The notes: generated by a model not told the origin, from the letters alone. 36,289 bases of DNA from JBJENW01 sp051880395 (GCA_051880395.1 JBJENW010000355.1:1-36289); one strand, 5' to 3'; positions 16,954 to 25,085 are shown, counted from the first letter of the stretch. Translations and numbers: made by a program.

Positions 16954-16978
16954 AGGGAATCCGCATTGCGGATTCCCT
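16954..16978 (-). terminator. Terminator of the sulfite-reductase-like gene
   Basis: An 11-bp perfect stem (16954-16964 with 16968-16978). Read on the minus strand it is followed by GTTTTACTC. It lies just past the stop of the minus-strand gene ending at 16990. On the plus strand it could also slow transcription from the helicase gene, but no T run follows there. Confidence 0.65.
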
Positions 16979-16989
16979 AAACCATATGC

Positions 16990-17850
16990 TTAGTTTTCGT
17001 AAGCGTCTTTGATCGTCTGTTCAAATTTTTCTTTTCCGATACGATCGATAGTAAAGCGGAAACGTTCGCCCGGATTTGCATTCTTCTCAAAGAATTCGAT
17101 CGCAGCATCACAGAGTTTGAACAATTTTTCCTCGTCTTCCACAAACGGAATGATCGGTTCGCCTTTGACCACATGGTTACCGAAAGTACCACCGAAGGAT
17201 ACGATATAACCGTTCGTTGTATCATAGGCATCGGTCGGACAGGATTTCGCACAACGACCGCAGTAATTGCATTTGGAGTGGTCAATGGAAATCTTTCCGT
17301 CAGCAAGAGTAATGGCATCTTCGCGGCAGGCTTTCACGCAGACACCGCACTGGATGCAGGCATCCGCTTTCCAGTCTACTTTCATAGCACCCTTGATACC
17401 GACATCATTTTCCTCTGATTTCAGGCAGTTATTCTGACATCCGGTGACACCGAATTTAAACTTGTGCGGCAGCTCACGTCCGAAATAGCGCGCATCGATC
17501 TTTTCTGCGATATCTGCGGTATCGATACATCCGCTCGGACAGACTGCAGACCCCTGACAGGCTGTGACCGTACGAACACGCGGACCACAGACACCTGGGA
17601 AGACGTTTCCTTTTTCCAGTTCGGCTTTTACTTCATCAATCTGCTCTAATTTAATAAACGGAATCTCGATTCCCTGCCGGGAAGTGAGATGCACATAGTC
17701 ATTTCCGAATTTCTTAGCGACCTCCGCGACCTTCAAAAGCTGCTCGGTCGTGACCTTTCCGCCGACCGTACGAAGCCGGAGGGAAAATGTATTTTTCTGC
17801 TTCTGGCGCATGAAACCGCCTTTTTTCAATGCTGAATAATCTGTTGCCAT
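16990..17850 (-). CDS. Siroheme/Fe-S sulfite or nitrite reductase-like protein with ferredoxin domain (AsrC-like)
   Basis: 286 residues, cytoplasmic. The N-terminal half has the ferredoxin-like sulfite/nitrite reductase fold (LRLRTVGGKVTTEQLL, HLTSRQGIEIPFI). The siroheme/4Fe-4S cysteines are TACQGSAVCPSG (CX5C) and GVTGCQNNCLKSEEND (CX3C). A two-cluster ferredoxin domain, ACIQCGVCVKACREDAI and KCNYCGRCAKSCPTDA, follows at about 170-225. This matches the anaerobic sulfite reductase subunit C group, which reduces sulfite or a related oxyanion with electrons from ferredoxin-like partners. No asrA or asrB lies nearby, so here it stands alone and its partner and substrate are uncertain. Start ATG 17850 has AAGGAG 12 bases upstream. 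Confidence 0.85.
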   Translation of the reverse strand: MATDYSALKKGGFMRQKQKNTFSLRLRTVGGKVTTEQLLKVAEVAKKFGNDYVHLTSRQGIEIPFIKLEQIDEVKAELEKGNVFPGVCGPRVRTVTACQGSAVCPSGCIDTADIAEKIDARYFGRELPHKFKFGVTGCQNNCLKSEENDVGIKGAMKVDWKADACIQCGVCVKACREDAITLADGKISIDHSKCNYCGRCAKSCPTDAYDTTNGYIVSFGGTFGNHVVKGEPIIPFVEDEEKLFKLCDAAIEFFEKNANPGERFRFTIDRIGKEKFEQTIKDAYEN

Positions 17851-17929
17851 AGGTAGTATAAACTCCTTTCTTCTATATAAAAACTTAAAACTTTTTGTAA
17901 GATTCTTCTGGAATTTTTTGTCATAAACT

Positions 17930-17958
17930 ATAATAACTTATTATTCCTATATTGTCAA
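17930..17958 (-). promoter_or_regulatory. Promoter of the sulfite-reductase-like gene
   Basis: Read on the minus strand: -35 TTGACA (17953-17958), a 17-base spacer, and -10 TATTAT (17930-17935). Transcription would start near 17923, leaving a leader of about 70 bases. Confidence 0.8.
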
Positions 17959-18007
17959 TATGTTTTGAATACAAAAGGCATCACAGAACTGTCTGTCAAA
18001 ACTTCCT

Positions 18008-18391
18008 ACCGTTTCCGATACACAGTTTCCGGAATTCGGCTGGGTGCGCAAGGCGGGGGCGGCTGTTTCCAGAAAGGCTTTGACAGAAATGTTAGTGAGT
18101 TTGGGTGGGTGGATTTGCGATGCCTTTGCTGTTTTGCCGAGAGGCGTACAAACTGTGCGTAGGTGTATGCGGGAGAAAGAGTCCGTTTCTGAGTCTTTCT
18201 CCCACATACACCTGCGTGCAGTTTGTACGACATTCGGAAAACCGCAAAAATAAAGCATCGCAAATCCGCCCACCCAAACTCGACTTCATTTCTGTCTAGC
18301 CTTTCTGGAAACAGCCGCCCCTGCCTTGCGCACCCAGCCGAATTTCGGAAACGTCCGCATAGGAAATACCTTTACGGTTGAGATATTTTTC
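18008..18391 (+). repeat. Long hairpin element, copy A
   Basis: An imperfect palindrome of about 380 bases. The apical stem is 18158-18179 with 18195-18216 (one wobble and one mismatch). Longer outer arms (18024-18150 with 18217-18352) pair with small bulges. The left terminus carries GATACACAGTTTCC and the right AACGTCCGCATAGGAA. The right flank includes GGTTGAGATATTTTTC (18376-18391), the reverse complement of the outer sequence of copies B and E; the matching left flank is lost. It fills the gap between the sulfite-reductase-like promoter and the pabC stop. Open frames on both strands are by-products of the palindrome. About 20 bp of DNA on each side is ordinary AT-rich spacer. Confidence 0.85.
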
Positions 18392-18401
18392 ATACGATTG
18401 G

Positions 18402-19145
18402 CTAAAATAAGAGATTTTCTGCCATCTCCTGGTATTTGGTCATCAGTTCCCGCCCGATCTTTTGGGAAGGAAGCTTGCGATGCCCAAATTTGGATACCGG
18501 CATAACGCCGAGCAGCGAATTTGTTAAAAAGATCTCGTCACAGTGTTCGATGACTTTTCCCGGTAAAATTTTTTCCCGTACAGGTATCTGGCTCATGACC
18601 CAGTCCCGCATGATGCCCGGAAGAAGACCACTTGAGAATGACGGAGTAAAAATCTGTCCGTTTTTTACAAGAAATACATTCGTGGTCGCTCCCTCTGCCA
18701 GATTTCCTTTCATATTCAAAAACAGCGGTTCGTCATAGCCGATATTGTGGGCATGGTGTTTTTCCAGAATGTTATCCCCATAGTTTAACGTTTTGTGTGA
18801 GACGAGAGGTGAAGTCTCGTTGCGCCGCACATTACTTAAATAGGTGTAAAACCCACGTCTATAATCCACGGCCGTATATGGATTATCCCGCACAGTTACC
18901 AGCATATTTTCCTGAGAAAGCGTGATCTTTAGAGCAAATCTTAAATTATTATTTTTTAAAGTGGCAAGACAGGCATCTATTTTTTCCTTCAGTTCCTTTT
19001 TGGAAAATGAAATCCGTAAAAAATTTGCGGTATGTTCCAGACGTTTCAGATGCGCGTCTAAAAAAACCGGAACCCCATGTTCCAGAGCAATCGTCTCAAA
19101 AGCACCGAGACCGAAAAAAAATCCATCATCTGCATTTAGTATCAT
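18402..19145 (-). CDS. pabC: Aminodeoxychorismate lyase
   Basis: 247 residues, fold-type IV pyridoxal-phosphate enzyme. It converts 4-amino-4-deoxychorismate to 4-aminobenzoate and pyruvate for folate synthesis. Visible features are the opening DDGFFFGLGAFETI, SHKTLNY with the probable cofactor lysine at K118, and GNLAEGATTNVFLVKNGQIF with LLPGIMRDWV, all typical of the family. The start at 19145 has GGAGG eight bases upstream and overlaps the end of pabB by 20 bases, so the two are co-translated. Class IV aminotransferases are similar, but the operon with pabA and pabB decides the name. Confidence 0.88.
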   Translation of the reverse strand: MILNADDGFFFGLGAFETIALEHGVPVFLDAHLKRLEHTANFLRISFSKKELKEKIDACLATLKNNNLRFALKITLSQENMLVTVRDNPYTAVDYRRGFYTYLSNVRRNETSPLVSHKTLNYGDNILEKHHAHNIGYDEPLFLNMKGNLAEGATTNVFLVKNGQIFTPSFSSGLLPGIMRDWVMSQIPVREKILPGKVIEHCDEIFLTNSLLGVMPVSKFGHRKLPSQKIGRELMTKYQEMAENLLF

Positions 19146-20562
19146 TGATCATTCCTCCTTCTGCGATCGCTTCAAGTAGTGCTTTTGCCTTTTGAAGTGT
19201 TTCGTCGTATTCATAAGATATATCGGATTCAGACGTAATTCCTCCACCCATTCCGAGAAAATAAGTTTGATTTTGATACACGGCTGTGCGGATTATGATA
19301 TTCAGATCACAGTTTTTGTCCATCGAAAGATATCCGAGTGAGCCGGTGTAGAGACCGCGCCGGTTGTGTTCGAGCGTATCGATGAGCTCCATGGCGCGGA
19401 TTTTCGGGGCGCCGGTGATCGAACCGCCCGGAAATGCAGCCGAAATCAGATCCATCAGACCGACATCCGGCCGCAGTGTCCCTGTGATCGTAGAGACCAG
19501 ATGAAAGACCGTGGCATACGCCTCGATCGTAAATAATTCCGGCACTTTGACAGAATTTATCTCACACACGCGGCTGAAATCGTTTCTCTCTAAATCTACG
19601 ATCATCAAAAGTTCACTCCGATCCTTCGAAGAATGCAAAAGCTCCTCGCGCAGCGTGGCATCCTCGGCAGGAGTCTTGCCGCGCGGCCGTGTGCCCTTGA
19701 TCGGGCGTGTCTGTACCTGCCGGTCTTTTACAAGCAAAAACCGTTCCGGTGAGGCAGACGCGATCTGAAAACTGCCGTAATTACAGTAAGCGGCGAATGG
19801 AGCCGGATTGTGTGTGCGAAGATAGCGGTACATATCATAGGGTGCTCGTTTGCTTTTTACACACAACTGCTGCGTCAGGTTGGTGATATACACATCCCCC
19901 TCGACGATATACTCGATCAGCCGCTGAATGGTTTTTTGATAATCTGCCTTCGAAAAATCAGAATCCGCAAAGGCAAGCGTTTCATGCTTTGGCACAAAAG
20001 GTGCTGCACTTGTGTGTTCCAAAAGCCGGGTGATGTGCCCAAGCGCATCCGGGGGAGTACATGTTTTCCCCTGCACTGCAAGTGTCAGCGTTCGGTTCTG
20101 TTTGTCCTGGATCAAAAGCAGGTCATAAAAGAGAAACAGGGCATCCGGCATCTGAATCCGTTTCGGATGCCGCGTCTGAATCTGTTCGAATTTTCGTCCG
20201 TAGTCGTAGGAGAGATAGCCGATGGCACCGGAAATAAGCGGCAGCTCGGTCGGATTTTCCTCAAAATGCTCGCTCAGATACCGGTCCATCTCCGTTTCGA
20301 AAGAGTGGGACACACGCTGGAAACGCGAATCCGTCGAATCAAACGTTTCCGGAGCAGGGGTCTGATCGGAAAGGTCCCACAGAAAACACGTTTCGTTTTC
20401 TTCAAAAACAATGCGGTAGGGAGAAAGACCGACGATCGAAAAACGCCCGTACTGGTTTTCTAAAGCGGAATCGAGAAAAATGGCCATTGGCTGTGTATGG
20501 CACTGTTCAAAAAAATCGGAAAGTTCCCGGTAAAACGGAAGCTCATATATGGTTGTTTTCAT
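19126..20562 (-). CDS. pabB: Aminodeoxychorismate synthase component I
   Basis: 478 residues. It adds ammonia from PabA to chorismate to form aminodeoxychorismate. The chorismate-binding half shows YITNLTQQLCV, SPERFL, PIKGTRPRG and the ending SLGYLSMDKNCDLNIIIRTA with FLGMGGGI. The lysine in PIKGT is the mark of PabB as opposed to TrpE, which has alanine there. The start ATG at 20562 shares four bases with the pabA stop (ATGA), with AAAGGTGG 11 bases upstream; an in-frame GTG at 20577 is less likely. The full-length N-terminal domain is present, and nothing appears broken. Confidence 0.92.
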   Translation of the reverse strand: MKTTIYELPFYRELSDFFEQCHTQPMAIFLDSALENQYGRFSIVGLSPYRIVFEENETCFLWDLSDQTPAPETFDSTDSRFQRVSHSFETEMDRYLSEHFEENPTELPLISGAIGYLSYDYGRKFEQIQTRHPKRIQMPDALFLFYDLLLIQDKQNRTLTLAVQGKTCTPPDALGHITRLLEHTSAAPFVPKHETLAFADSDFSKADYQKTIQRLIEYIVEGDVYITNLTQQLCVKSKRAPYDMYRYLRTHNPAPFAAYCNYGSFQIASASPERFLLVKDRQVQTRPIKGTRPRGKTPAEDATLREELLHSSKDRSELLMIVDLERNDFSRVCEINSVKVPELFTIEAYATVFHLVSTITGTLRPDVGLMDLISAAFPGGSITGAPKIRAMELIDTLEHNRRGLYTGSLGYLSMDKNCDLNIIIRTAVYQNQTYFLGMGGGITSESDISYEYDETLQKAKALLEAIAEGGMINDTKCR

Positions 20563-21158
20563 ACGTTTTTTTTCCACCTTTTACAAATTTTTATATAATT
20601 GGACAACAGTTCATGCCCGTACTGAGTCAGAACCGCTTCCGGATGAAACTGGACGCCGTAGACGGGCTGTGTTTTGTGTCTGATCGCCATGATCACGCCA
20701 TCCTCTGTGCGGGCATCGATCTGCAGGGTATCCGGGAAATCCTCTGCACAAACCTGAAGAGAGTGATAGCGCGTCACTTCGTAGGAGGATGGCAGTCCTG
20801 CAAAAAGACCGTTGCCTGAGTGGTGAATCTGCGTCACTTTCCCGTGCATCGGGCGATTCCCTTTTTCGATTTTAGCGCCGAAGACCTCTCCGATGATCTG
20901 GTGTCCAAGACAGACCCCCAGAATGGGGATTTTCCCGGTAAAGGCAGAAACAATCTCTTTGCAAAAGCCGCAGTCGGACGGAGTTTTAGGGCCGGGAGAA
21001 AGAATCAGTCCTTCCAGATGACGGCGTTTTGCAAGCATCTCAATTTGTCCGGGCGTGATTTGGTCATTGCGCACGGTCAAAATTTCTGCTCCAAGTTCTT
21101 CAAAATACCGCGCCAGGTTAAAGACAAAAGAATCATAATTATCAATCATAAGATACAT
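20559..21158 (-). CDS. pabA: Aminodeoxychorismate/anthranilate synthase component II (glutamine amidotransferase)
   Basis: 199 residues. A class I glutamine amidotransferase that supplies ammonia to PabB. The opening MYLMIDNYDSFVFNLARYF, the oxyanion segment LSPGPKTP, the nucleophile motif GVCLGHQ and the final HPE in YGVQFHPEAV form the complete catalytic set. The start at 21158 is set by AGGAG eight bases upstream; a longer open frame runs through the terminator-like hairpin in the leader and is not used. It overlaps pabB by four bases. In many Firmicutes this subunit also serves tryptophan synthesis, but no trp genes are seen here. Confidence 0.9.
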   Translation of the reverse strand: MYLMIDNYDSFVFNLARYFEELGAEILTVRNDQITPGQIEMLAKRRHLEGLILSPGPKTPSDCGFCKEIVSAFTGKIPILGVCLGHQIIGEVFGAKIEKGNRPMHGKVTQIHHSGNGLFAGLPSSYEVTRYHSLQVCAEDFPDTLQIDARTEDGVIMAIRHKTQPVYGVQFHPEAVLTQYGHELLSNYIKICKRWKKNV

Positions 21159-21180
21159 AAAAAAATCTCCTAAAAAATAC

Positions 21181-21221
21181 AAAAAAAGCCAAAACGAGGC
21201 AAAAATATCACTCGTTTTGGC
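21181..21221 (-). promoter_or_regulatory. Terminator-like attenuator in the pabABC leader
   Basis: An 11-bp perfect stem (21188-21198 with 21211-21221). On the minus strand it is followed by seven T residues (A run 21181-21187). It lies between the pabA promoter and start codon, so it would end transcription before the operon unless bypassed. No obvious binding site or leader peptide for the control signal was seen. Confidence 0.65.
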
Positions 21222-21263
21222 AGTCTTCCAAAGTAAAAAATTGGGCACACCGAAATCGATTCC

Positions 21264-21292
21264 ATTTTAGCATAGTTTGTCCGTTTCGGCAA
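21264..21292 (-). promoter_or_regulatory. Promoter of the pabABC operon
   Basis: On the minus strand: -35 TTGCCG (21287-21292), a 17-base spacer, and -10 TAAAAT (21264-21269) preceded by TGC. It sits back to back with the start of the plus-strand membrane protein gene, only 12 bases from its ATG. Confidence 0.7.
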
Positions 21293-21303
21293 ATACTTTT
21301 TCT

Positions 21304-22281
21304 ATGAGAGAAGAACAAAAACAATGGACGAAAAAATGCATAAGGGGAATTCTCATCAGCCTTTTCATATATCTGTTGCTGCGCTATGTCCTGCGCTGGC
21401 TGCTGCCGTTTGTTCTGGCAGCAGTATTAGCGGCGATTCTCCACCCGGTGGAAAAGCGGTTGGAAGAGCGAATAAAAACAGAAAGAATGTGGAAAAAGAA
21501 ACTTTGCTGTATTGGCGTAACAGCAGCATTTTTCGCGGTTCTTTTTGCAATCGCAGCAGGAGGAGCGTATCTTGTTTATCGCGAAAAAGAGCAGATCTGG
21601 TGTCAGTGGTGCTGTTTGAAACCATATGTGAAACGCATCGAAGATGTCGCACTTCCAGGCGTTTCCGAAAAAGCGTATACGGTTGGAAAACAATGTCTGT
21701 CTGCAGTAGTTGTACTGTTTTTAACGATGATCGCAAGTGTACGGTTTCTATATGAGTATGAGAAATTCTGCGAAAAGATCGGTGGCTTCGCCTGGGGCAA
21801 AAAAGTACTGAATACTGCAAAAACAGCAAAAGCCGGCGCGGGTGCTTATCTGAAAGCACAGGCGGTCTTGTTTCTTCTGGTCAGTGCGATCTGTACGGCG
21901 GGATTGTATCTGATGAAACAAAAGCATTCGATTCTGATCGGTGCAGCGATCGGTCTTTGCGATGCACTTCCCTTTCTTGGAACAGGAACGGTACTGATTC
22001 CATGGGCGCTCTGGGGAATCCTGAAAAAAGAATATGCCAGAGTTATCGGCCGGATTGTGATCTATCTGATCTGCAGCCTTCTTCGAAATGCCTTAGAACC
22101 AAGGCTGATCGGACATCGGCTTGGAGTACACCCACTTGTTGTGATGAGCAGCATGTATGCCGGAATCTGCATTTATGGTATCTCAGGTGTGATACTCGGA
22201 CCGCTGAGCATTTTTTTGATCGTACAATTGTATAAAAGTAAGTTGTTTTTGGAACTGGATGATTCTGATAAAAGGCTATAA
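21304..22281 (+). CDS. AI-2E family membrane protein, YtvI-like
   Basis: About 325 residues with six to eight membrane helices: two at the N-terminus (LISLFIYLLLRYVLRW, FVLAAVLAAI), one near 75-95, one near 135-155, and several in the C-terminal half. The signatures GLCDALPFLGTGTVLIPWAL and EPRLIGHRLGVHPLVVMSSMYAGICIYGISGVILGP are those of the AI-2E/PerM permease family. The short form resembles the sporulation membrane protein YtvI. Transport of AI-2 is not implied. The ATG at 21304 has no clear ribosome binding site, and the open frame extends to a TTG at 21277, so a leaderless message or an upstream alternative start is possible. Confidence 0.8.
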   Translation: MREEQKQWTKKCIRGILISLFIYLLLRYVLRWLLPFVLAAVLAAILHPVEKRLEERIKTERMWKKKLCCIGVTAAFFAVLFAIAAGGAYLVYREKEQIWCQWCCLKPYVKRIEDVALPGVSEKAYTVGKQCLSAVVVLFLTMIASVRFLYEYEKFCEKIGGFAWGKKVLNTAKTAKAGAGAYLKAQAVLFLLVSAICTAGLYLMKQKHSILIGAAIGLCDALPFLGTGTVLIPWALWGILKKEYARVIGRIVIYLICSLLRNALEPRLIGHRLGVHPLVVMSSMYAGICIYGISGVILGPLSIFLIVQLYKSKLFLELDDSDKRL

Positions 22282-22457
22282 AGGCATAGAATGAAACATC
22301 GATATAGTATATGAGAAGAAAAACAGAGAGAACAAAGCGGCAAACAGGAGAATTCCACCATTCTTTTTCGCTTAGGAAAAGAGTTGCAGTCGGAACGTAT
22401 TCTGTAATATATAAAAATGTGCAGAAAAGTATCGGTTTCACTATCATTTTCCATAGC

Positions 22458-22853
22458 GAAAAATATCTCAACCTATCGTTTCCAATACACAGTTTCCGAA
22501 ATTCGGCTGAGTGCGCAAGGCGGGGCGGCTGTTTCCAGAAGGGCTTTGGCGGAAATGTTAGTGAGCTTGGGTGGGTGGATTTGTGATGCCTTTGCTGTTT
22601 TGCCGAGAGGCGTACAAGCTGTGCGTAAGTGTATGCGTGAGAAAGAGTCCGTTTCCGAGTCTTTCTCACGCATACACTTACGTGCAGCTTGTACGACATT
22701 CGGAAAACAGCAAAAATAAAGCATCACAAATCCGCCCACCCAAACTCGACTTCATTTCCGTCTAGCCCTTCTGGAAACAGCCGCCCCGCCTTGCCCACCC
22801 AGCCGAATTTCGAAAACGTCCGCATAGGAACCCACCGAGATTGAGATTTTTTC
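22458..22853 (+). repeat. Long hairpin element, copy B (most complete)
   Basis: A palindromic element of about 396 bases. The outermost arms are GAAAAATATCTCAACC (22458-22473) and a partly matching sequence ending at 22853. Conserved end sequences AATACACAGTTTCC (left) and AACGTCCGCATAGGAA (right) follow. The apical stem (22624-22645 with 22661-22682) is 22 perfect base pairs with a 15-base loop. It resembles copy A closely, but bases that differ in one arm differ in a complementary way in the other. It lies between the YtvI-like gene and the P-loop gene. The rest of the gap, 22282-22457, holds no gene I can support. Confidence 0.88.
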
Positions 22854-22866
22854 GGGATGAAAATCT

Positions 22867-22895
22867 TGCATACAGGACGAGATTATGGTATGCTA
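22867..22895 (+). promoter_or_regulatory. Promoter of the P-loop kinase-like gene
   Basis: A -35 box TTGCAT (22867-22872), a 17-base spacer and a -10 box TATGCT (22890-22895). It begins just outside hairpin element B and leaves a leader of about 75 bases. Confidence 0.5.
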
Positions 22896-22977
22896 TTGAG
22901 AGTGTTTTGAGATATGCGGATGCATAGGTTCAAATACGGCGGCATGAGGAGAGTATCACAAAGAAGTTTGAAAAGAA

Positions 22978-23598
22978 ATGAGGTTTATGGAAGAAATGGC
23001 AAAAAAACTGATCTTAGTAACATCACCGCCTGCTTGCGGTAAAACGTATGTTTCACAGGAATTAGCGAAACGTCTCGACCACGTCGTATATCTGGATAAG
23101 GATACTCTGATCCCGTTATCGAAGCGGATCTTTAAGGTGGCTGGACAGCCATACAATCGCAGCAGTGACTTTTTTGAGGAAAATATCCGCGATTTCGAGT
23201 ATGAGTGTACGATCGATTTGGCATTAGAGGCACTGGAATACGAAGATCTCGTACTGATCAATGCGCCGTTTACCAGAGAAATCCGAGATATGTCCTATAT
23301 TCACAACTTGAAAAAACAATTAGCACAAAAAGATGCGACTCTCGCTGTCATCTGGGTAGAAACCGATCCGGAGATCGTACATGCGCGTATGATCCAGAGA
23401 AATTCTGACCGCGATACATGGAAATTAGAGCACTGGGATGAATACATCGCAGGCTGCAATTTTGAAGTACCGGAAAATCTGCGCGATGAAGACGACGAGA
23501 CAAGTCTGTTGATTTTCCACAACAATAATACAGAAGAATTTGAAACATCTATGGAAGAAATCGTAGATGCATTAGAGGGAAACCTCGTTTTCGCATAA
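22978..23598 (+). CDS. P-loop kinase-like AAA_33 family protein
   Basis: 206 residues. A Walker A loop SPPACGKTYVSQELAKRL lies at residues 16-33, followed by a strand with VVYLDKDTLI, and a later strand VIWVETDPEIVHARMIQRN that matches the lid/arginine region of zeta-toxin, shikimate-kinase or nucleoside-kinase type folds. It is therefore probably a small-molecule or nucleotide phosphotransferase; the acceptor is unknown. The start is ambiguous among ATG 22978, 22987 and 22996, because upstream purine runs are only moderate. It is transcribed alone, with a promoter and a terminator of its own. Confidence 0.7.
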   Translation: MRFMEEMAKKLILVTSPPACGKTYVSQELAKRLDHVVYLDKDTLIPLSKRIFKVAGQPYNRSSDFFEENIRDFEYECTIDLALEALEYEDLVLINAPFTREIRDMSYIHNLKKQLAQKDATLAVIWVETDPEIVHARMIQRNSDRDTWKLEHWDEYIAGCNFEVPENLRDEDDETSLLIFHNNNTEEFETSMEEIVDALEGNLVFA

Positions 23599-23604
23599 AA
23601 AGAA

Positions 23605-23645
23605 CCCCGGCATACCAGTTTTTGGTATGTGGGGGATTTGTTTTT
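23605..23645 (+). terminator. Terminator after the P-loop kinase-like gene
   Basis: A stem of about 13 pairs (23605-23617 with 23623-23635, with a wobble or mismatch near the base), a 5-base loop, then ATTTGTTTTT, six bases past the stop. Confidence 0.8.
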
Positions 23646-23693
23646 GGTATACTAGTTACAACTAATTTTTGACAGAATAGAAAGGAAGATTTT

Positions 23694-24860
23694 ATGGGAT
23701 TCGTAGAAAAAGAATTTTTAAAGTTTATGGGTAAATTTGATGCAAATCCATTCGAGATCGTTCTGGATGGAGAGACACATAAGATCGGAGAAGGAGAGCC
23801 GACCTTTTCAGTAACCTTTCATAAGGTGCCGACATTAGAAGAATTGACAACCAGTACCTCCATTGCACTTGGTGAAGCTTATATGAATGGAGATATAGAG
23901 ATCAAAGGTGACCTGTATCATGTCTTAAATATGTTCTTAGGCCAGATGGCTAAATTTTCCACAGATAAGAAAAAATTGAAAAAACTGATCTTTACATCCA
24001 GTTCCAAAAAGAACCAGAAAAAGGAGGTTTCCTCTCATTATGACATCGGAAATGATTTTTACAAGATGTGGCTCGATGAGACGATGAGTTATTCCTGCGG
24101 TTACTTTGCACACAAGGACGATACCTTGTATCAGGCACAGTGTAATAAAGTGGATCGGACACTGGAAAAATTGTGTTTGAAAGAAGGCATGAGCCTGTGC
24201 GATATCGGTTGCGGCTGGGGCTTTCTCTTGATTCGTGCGGCAAAGAAGTATAAGATCCACGGGGTAGGCATTACCTTGAGCAAAGAGCAGAAAAAAGAAT
24301 TCGAAAAACGGATCGCAGAGGAACATCTTGAGGACTATCTGAGTGTAAAGCTGCTTGATTACCGTGATCTTCCAAAAGAAAATTTACAGTTTGATCGTGT
24401 TGTCAGCATCGGAATGGTGGAGCATGTCGGACGAAAGAATTATGAAGAATTCCTGCAGTGCGTCAAAAGCATTCTGAAACCGGGCGGCTTATTTCTTTTA
24501 CATTTCATCAGCGCATTGCATGAACATCCGGGCGATCCGTGGATCAAAAAATACATCTTTCCGGGCGGCATGATCCCGAGTCTGCGCGAAATCCTAAACA
24601 TCGCAGCAGAACTGCGTTTCTATACCATAGATGTCGAGAGTTGGAGACGCCATTACAACCGCACCCTCTTGTGCTGGAACGAGAATTTCCAGAAACACAG
24701 AGACGAAGTGGTCGAAATGTTTGACGAAAAATTTGCCCGCATGTGGGAGCTCTACCTGTGCGCCTGCGCAGCCACCTTCCAAAACGGGATCATCGATCTG
24801 CACCAGATCCTTCTCACCAACGACATCAACAACGAAGTGCCGATGACCAGATGGTACTAA
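23694..24860 (+). CDS. cfa: Cyclopropane-fatty-acyl-phospholipid synthase
   Basis: 388 residues. It transfers a methylene group from S-adenosylmethionine to double bonds of membrane phospholipid acyl chains. Visible features are SSHYDIGNDFYKMWLDETMSYSCGYF, the SAM-binding loop LCDIGCGWGFLLIRAA, VGITLSKEQ, FDRVVSIGMVEHVG, and the C-terminal FPGGMIPS with WRRHYNRTLLCW. The N-terminal lipid-binding domain (residues 1-100) is present in full. A good ribosome binding site, AAAGGAAG, precedes the ATG. It is followed by a long palindromic element beginning 15 bases after the stop, which may serve as its terminator. Confidence 0.93.
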   Translation: MGFVEKEFLKFMGKFDANPFEIVLDGETHKIGEGEPTFSVTFHKVPTLEELTTSTSIALGEAYMNGDIEIKGDLYHVLNMFLGQMAKFSTDKKKLKKLIFTSSSKKNQKKEVSSHYDIGNDFYKMWLDETMSYSCGYFAHKDDTLYQAQCNKVDRTLEKLCLKEGMSLCDIGCGWGFLLIRAAKKYKIHGVGITLSKEQKKEFEKRIAEEHLEDYLSVKLLDYRDLPKENLQFDRVVSIGMVEHVGRKNYEEFLQCVKSILKPGGLFLLHFISALHEHPGDPWIKKYIFPGGMIPSLREILNIAAELRFYTIDVESWRRHYNRTLLCWNENFQKHRDEVVEMFDEKFARMWELYLCACAATFQNGIIDLHQILLTNDINNEVPMTRWY

Positions 24861-24874
24861 AAAATTTTTAATTG

Positions 24875-25085
24875 GGTTCTGGGGCGGACGTTTTGTAGCA
24901 AGACAGGGCATCCCTGCGCAAAAAACACGGCTCCTGTGCAGGTGAGCTATGTGCTAAGAGTGCCTAATACTCTCAGGATCGCCTTCGAGTATAAGGCACT
25001 CTAAGCACAGGATCTCACCTGCACCTGCCGAAACGTTTTTTGCGCAGGAATGCCCTGTCTTGCTACAAAACTGTGTATCGGAACC
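24875..25085 (-). repeat. Long hairpin element, copy D (inverted, distinct stem)
   Basis: A 211-base palindrome read on the minus strand. Its ends, GGTTCCGATACACAGTTTT and AAAACGTCCGC, match the end sequences of copies A, B and C. The stems have unrelated sequence: 24890-24910 with 25051-25071 is 21 perfect pairs, 24911-24926 with 25035-25050 pairs next, then 24937-24946 with 25014-25023, then an arm ending near 24973 and 24988. It lies between cfa and the unknown gene at 25689, next to copy C. Confidence 0.85.

Noticed and set aside
17947..18299. Several open frames on both strands (60-110 residues) within the 18 kb palindrome
   Set aside because: They are mirror images created by the long hairpin. 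They lack ribosome binding sites and reappear in altered form in the other copies with frame-disrupting changes.
19810..20463. A 217-residue plus-strand open frame opposite pabB
   Set aside because: It is fully antisense to a well-supported gene whose motifs are all in the pabB frame, and it has no ribosome binding site.
22043..22765. Open frames of up to 218 residues across copy B and the end of the membrane protein gene
   Set aside because: They run antisense to the YtvI-like gene and then into the palindrome, are rich in C, R and S as expected for shadow frames, and have no start signals.
18008..22853. Insertion sequences with terminal inverted repeats
   Set aside because: There is no transposase frame between the arms and no clear target duplication. 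The pairing runs through the whole element, not only the ends. A non-autonomous mobile origin is not excluded.
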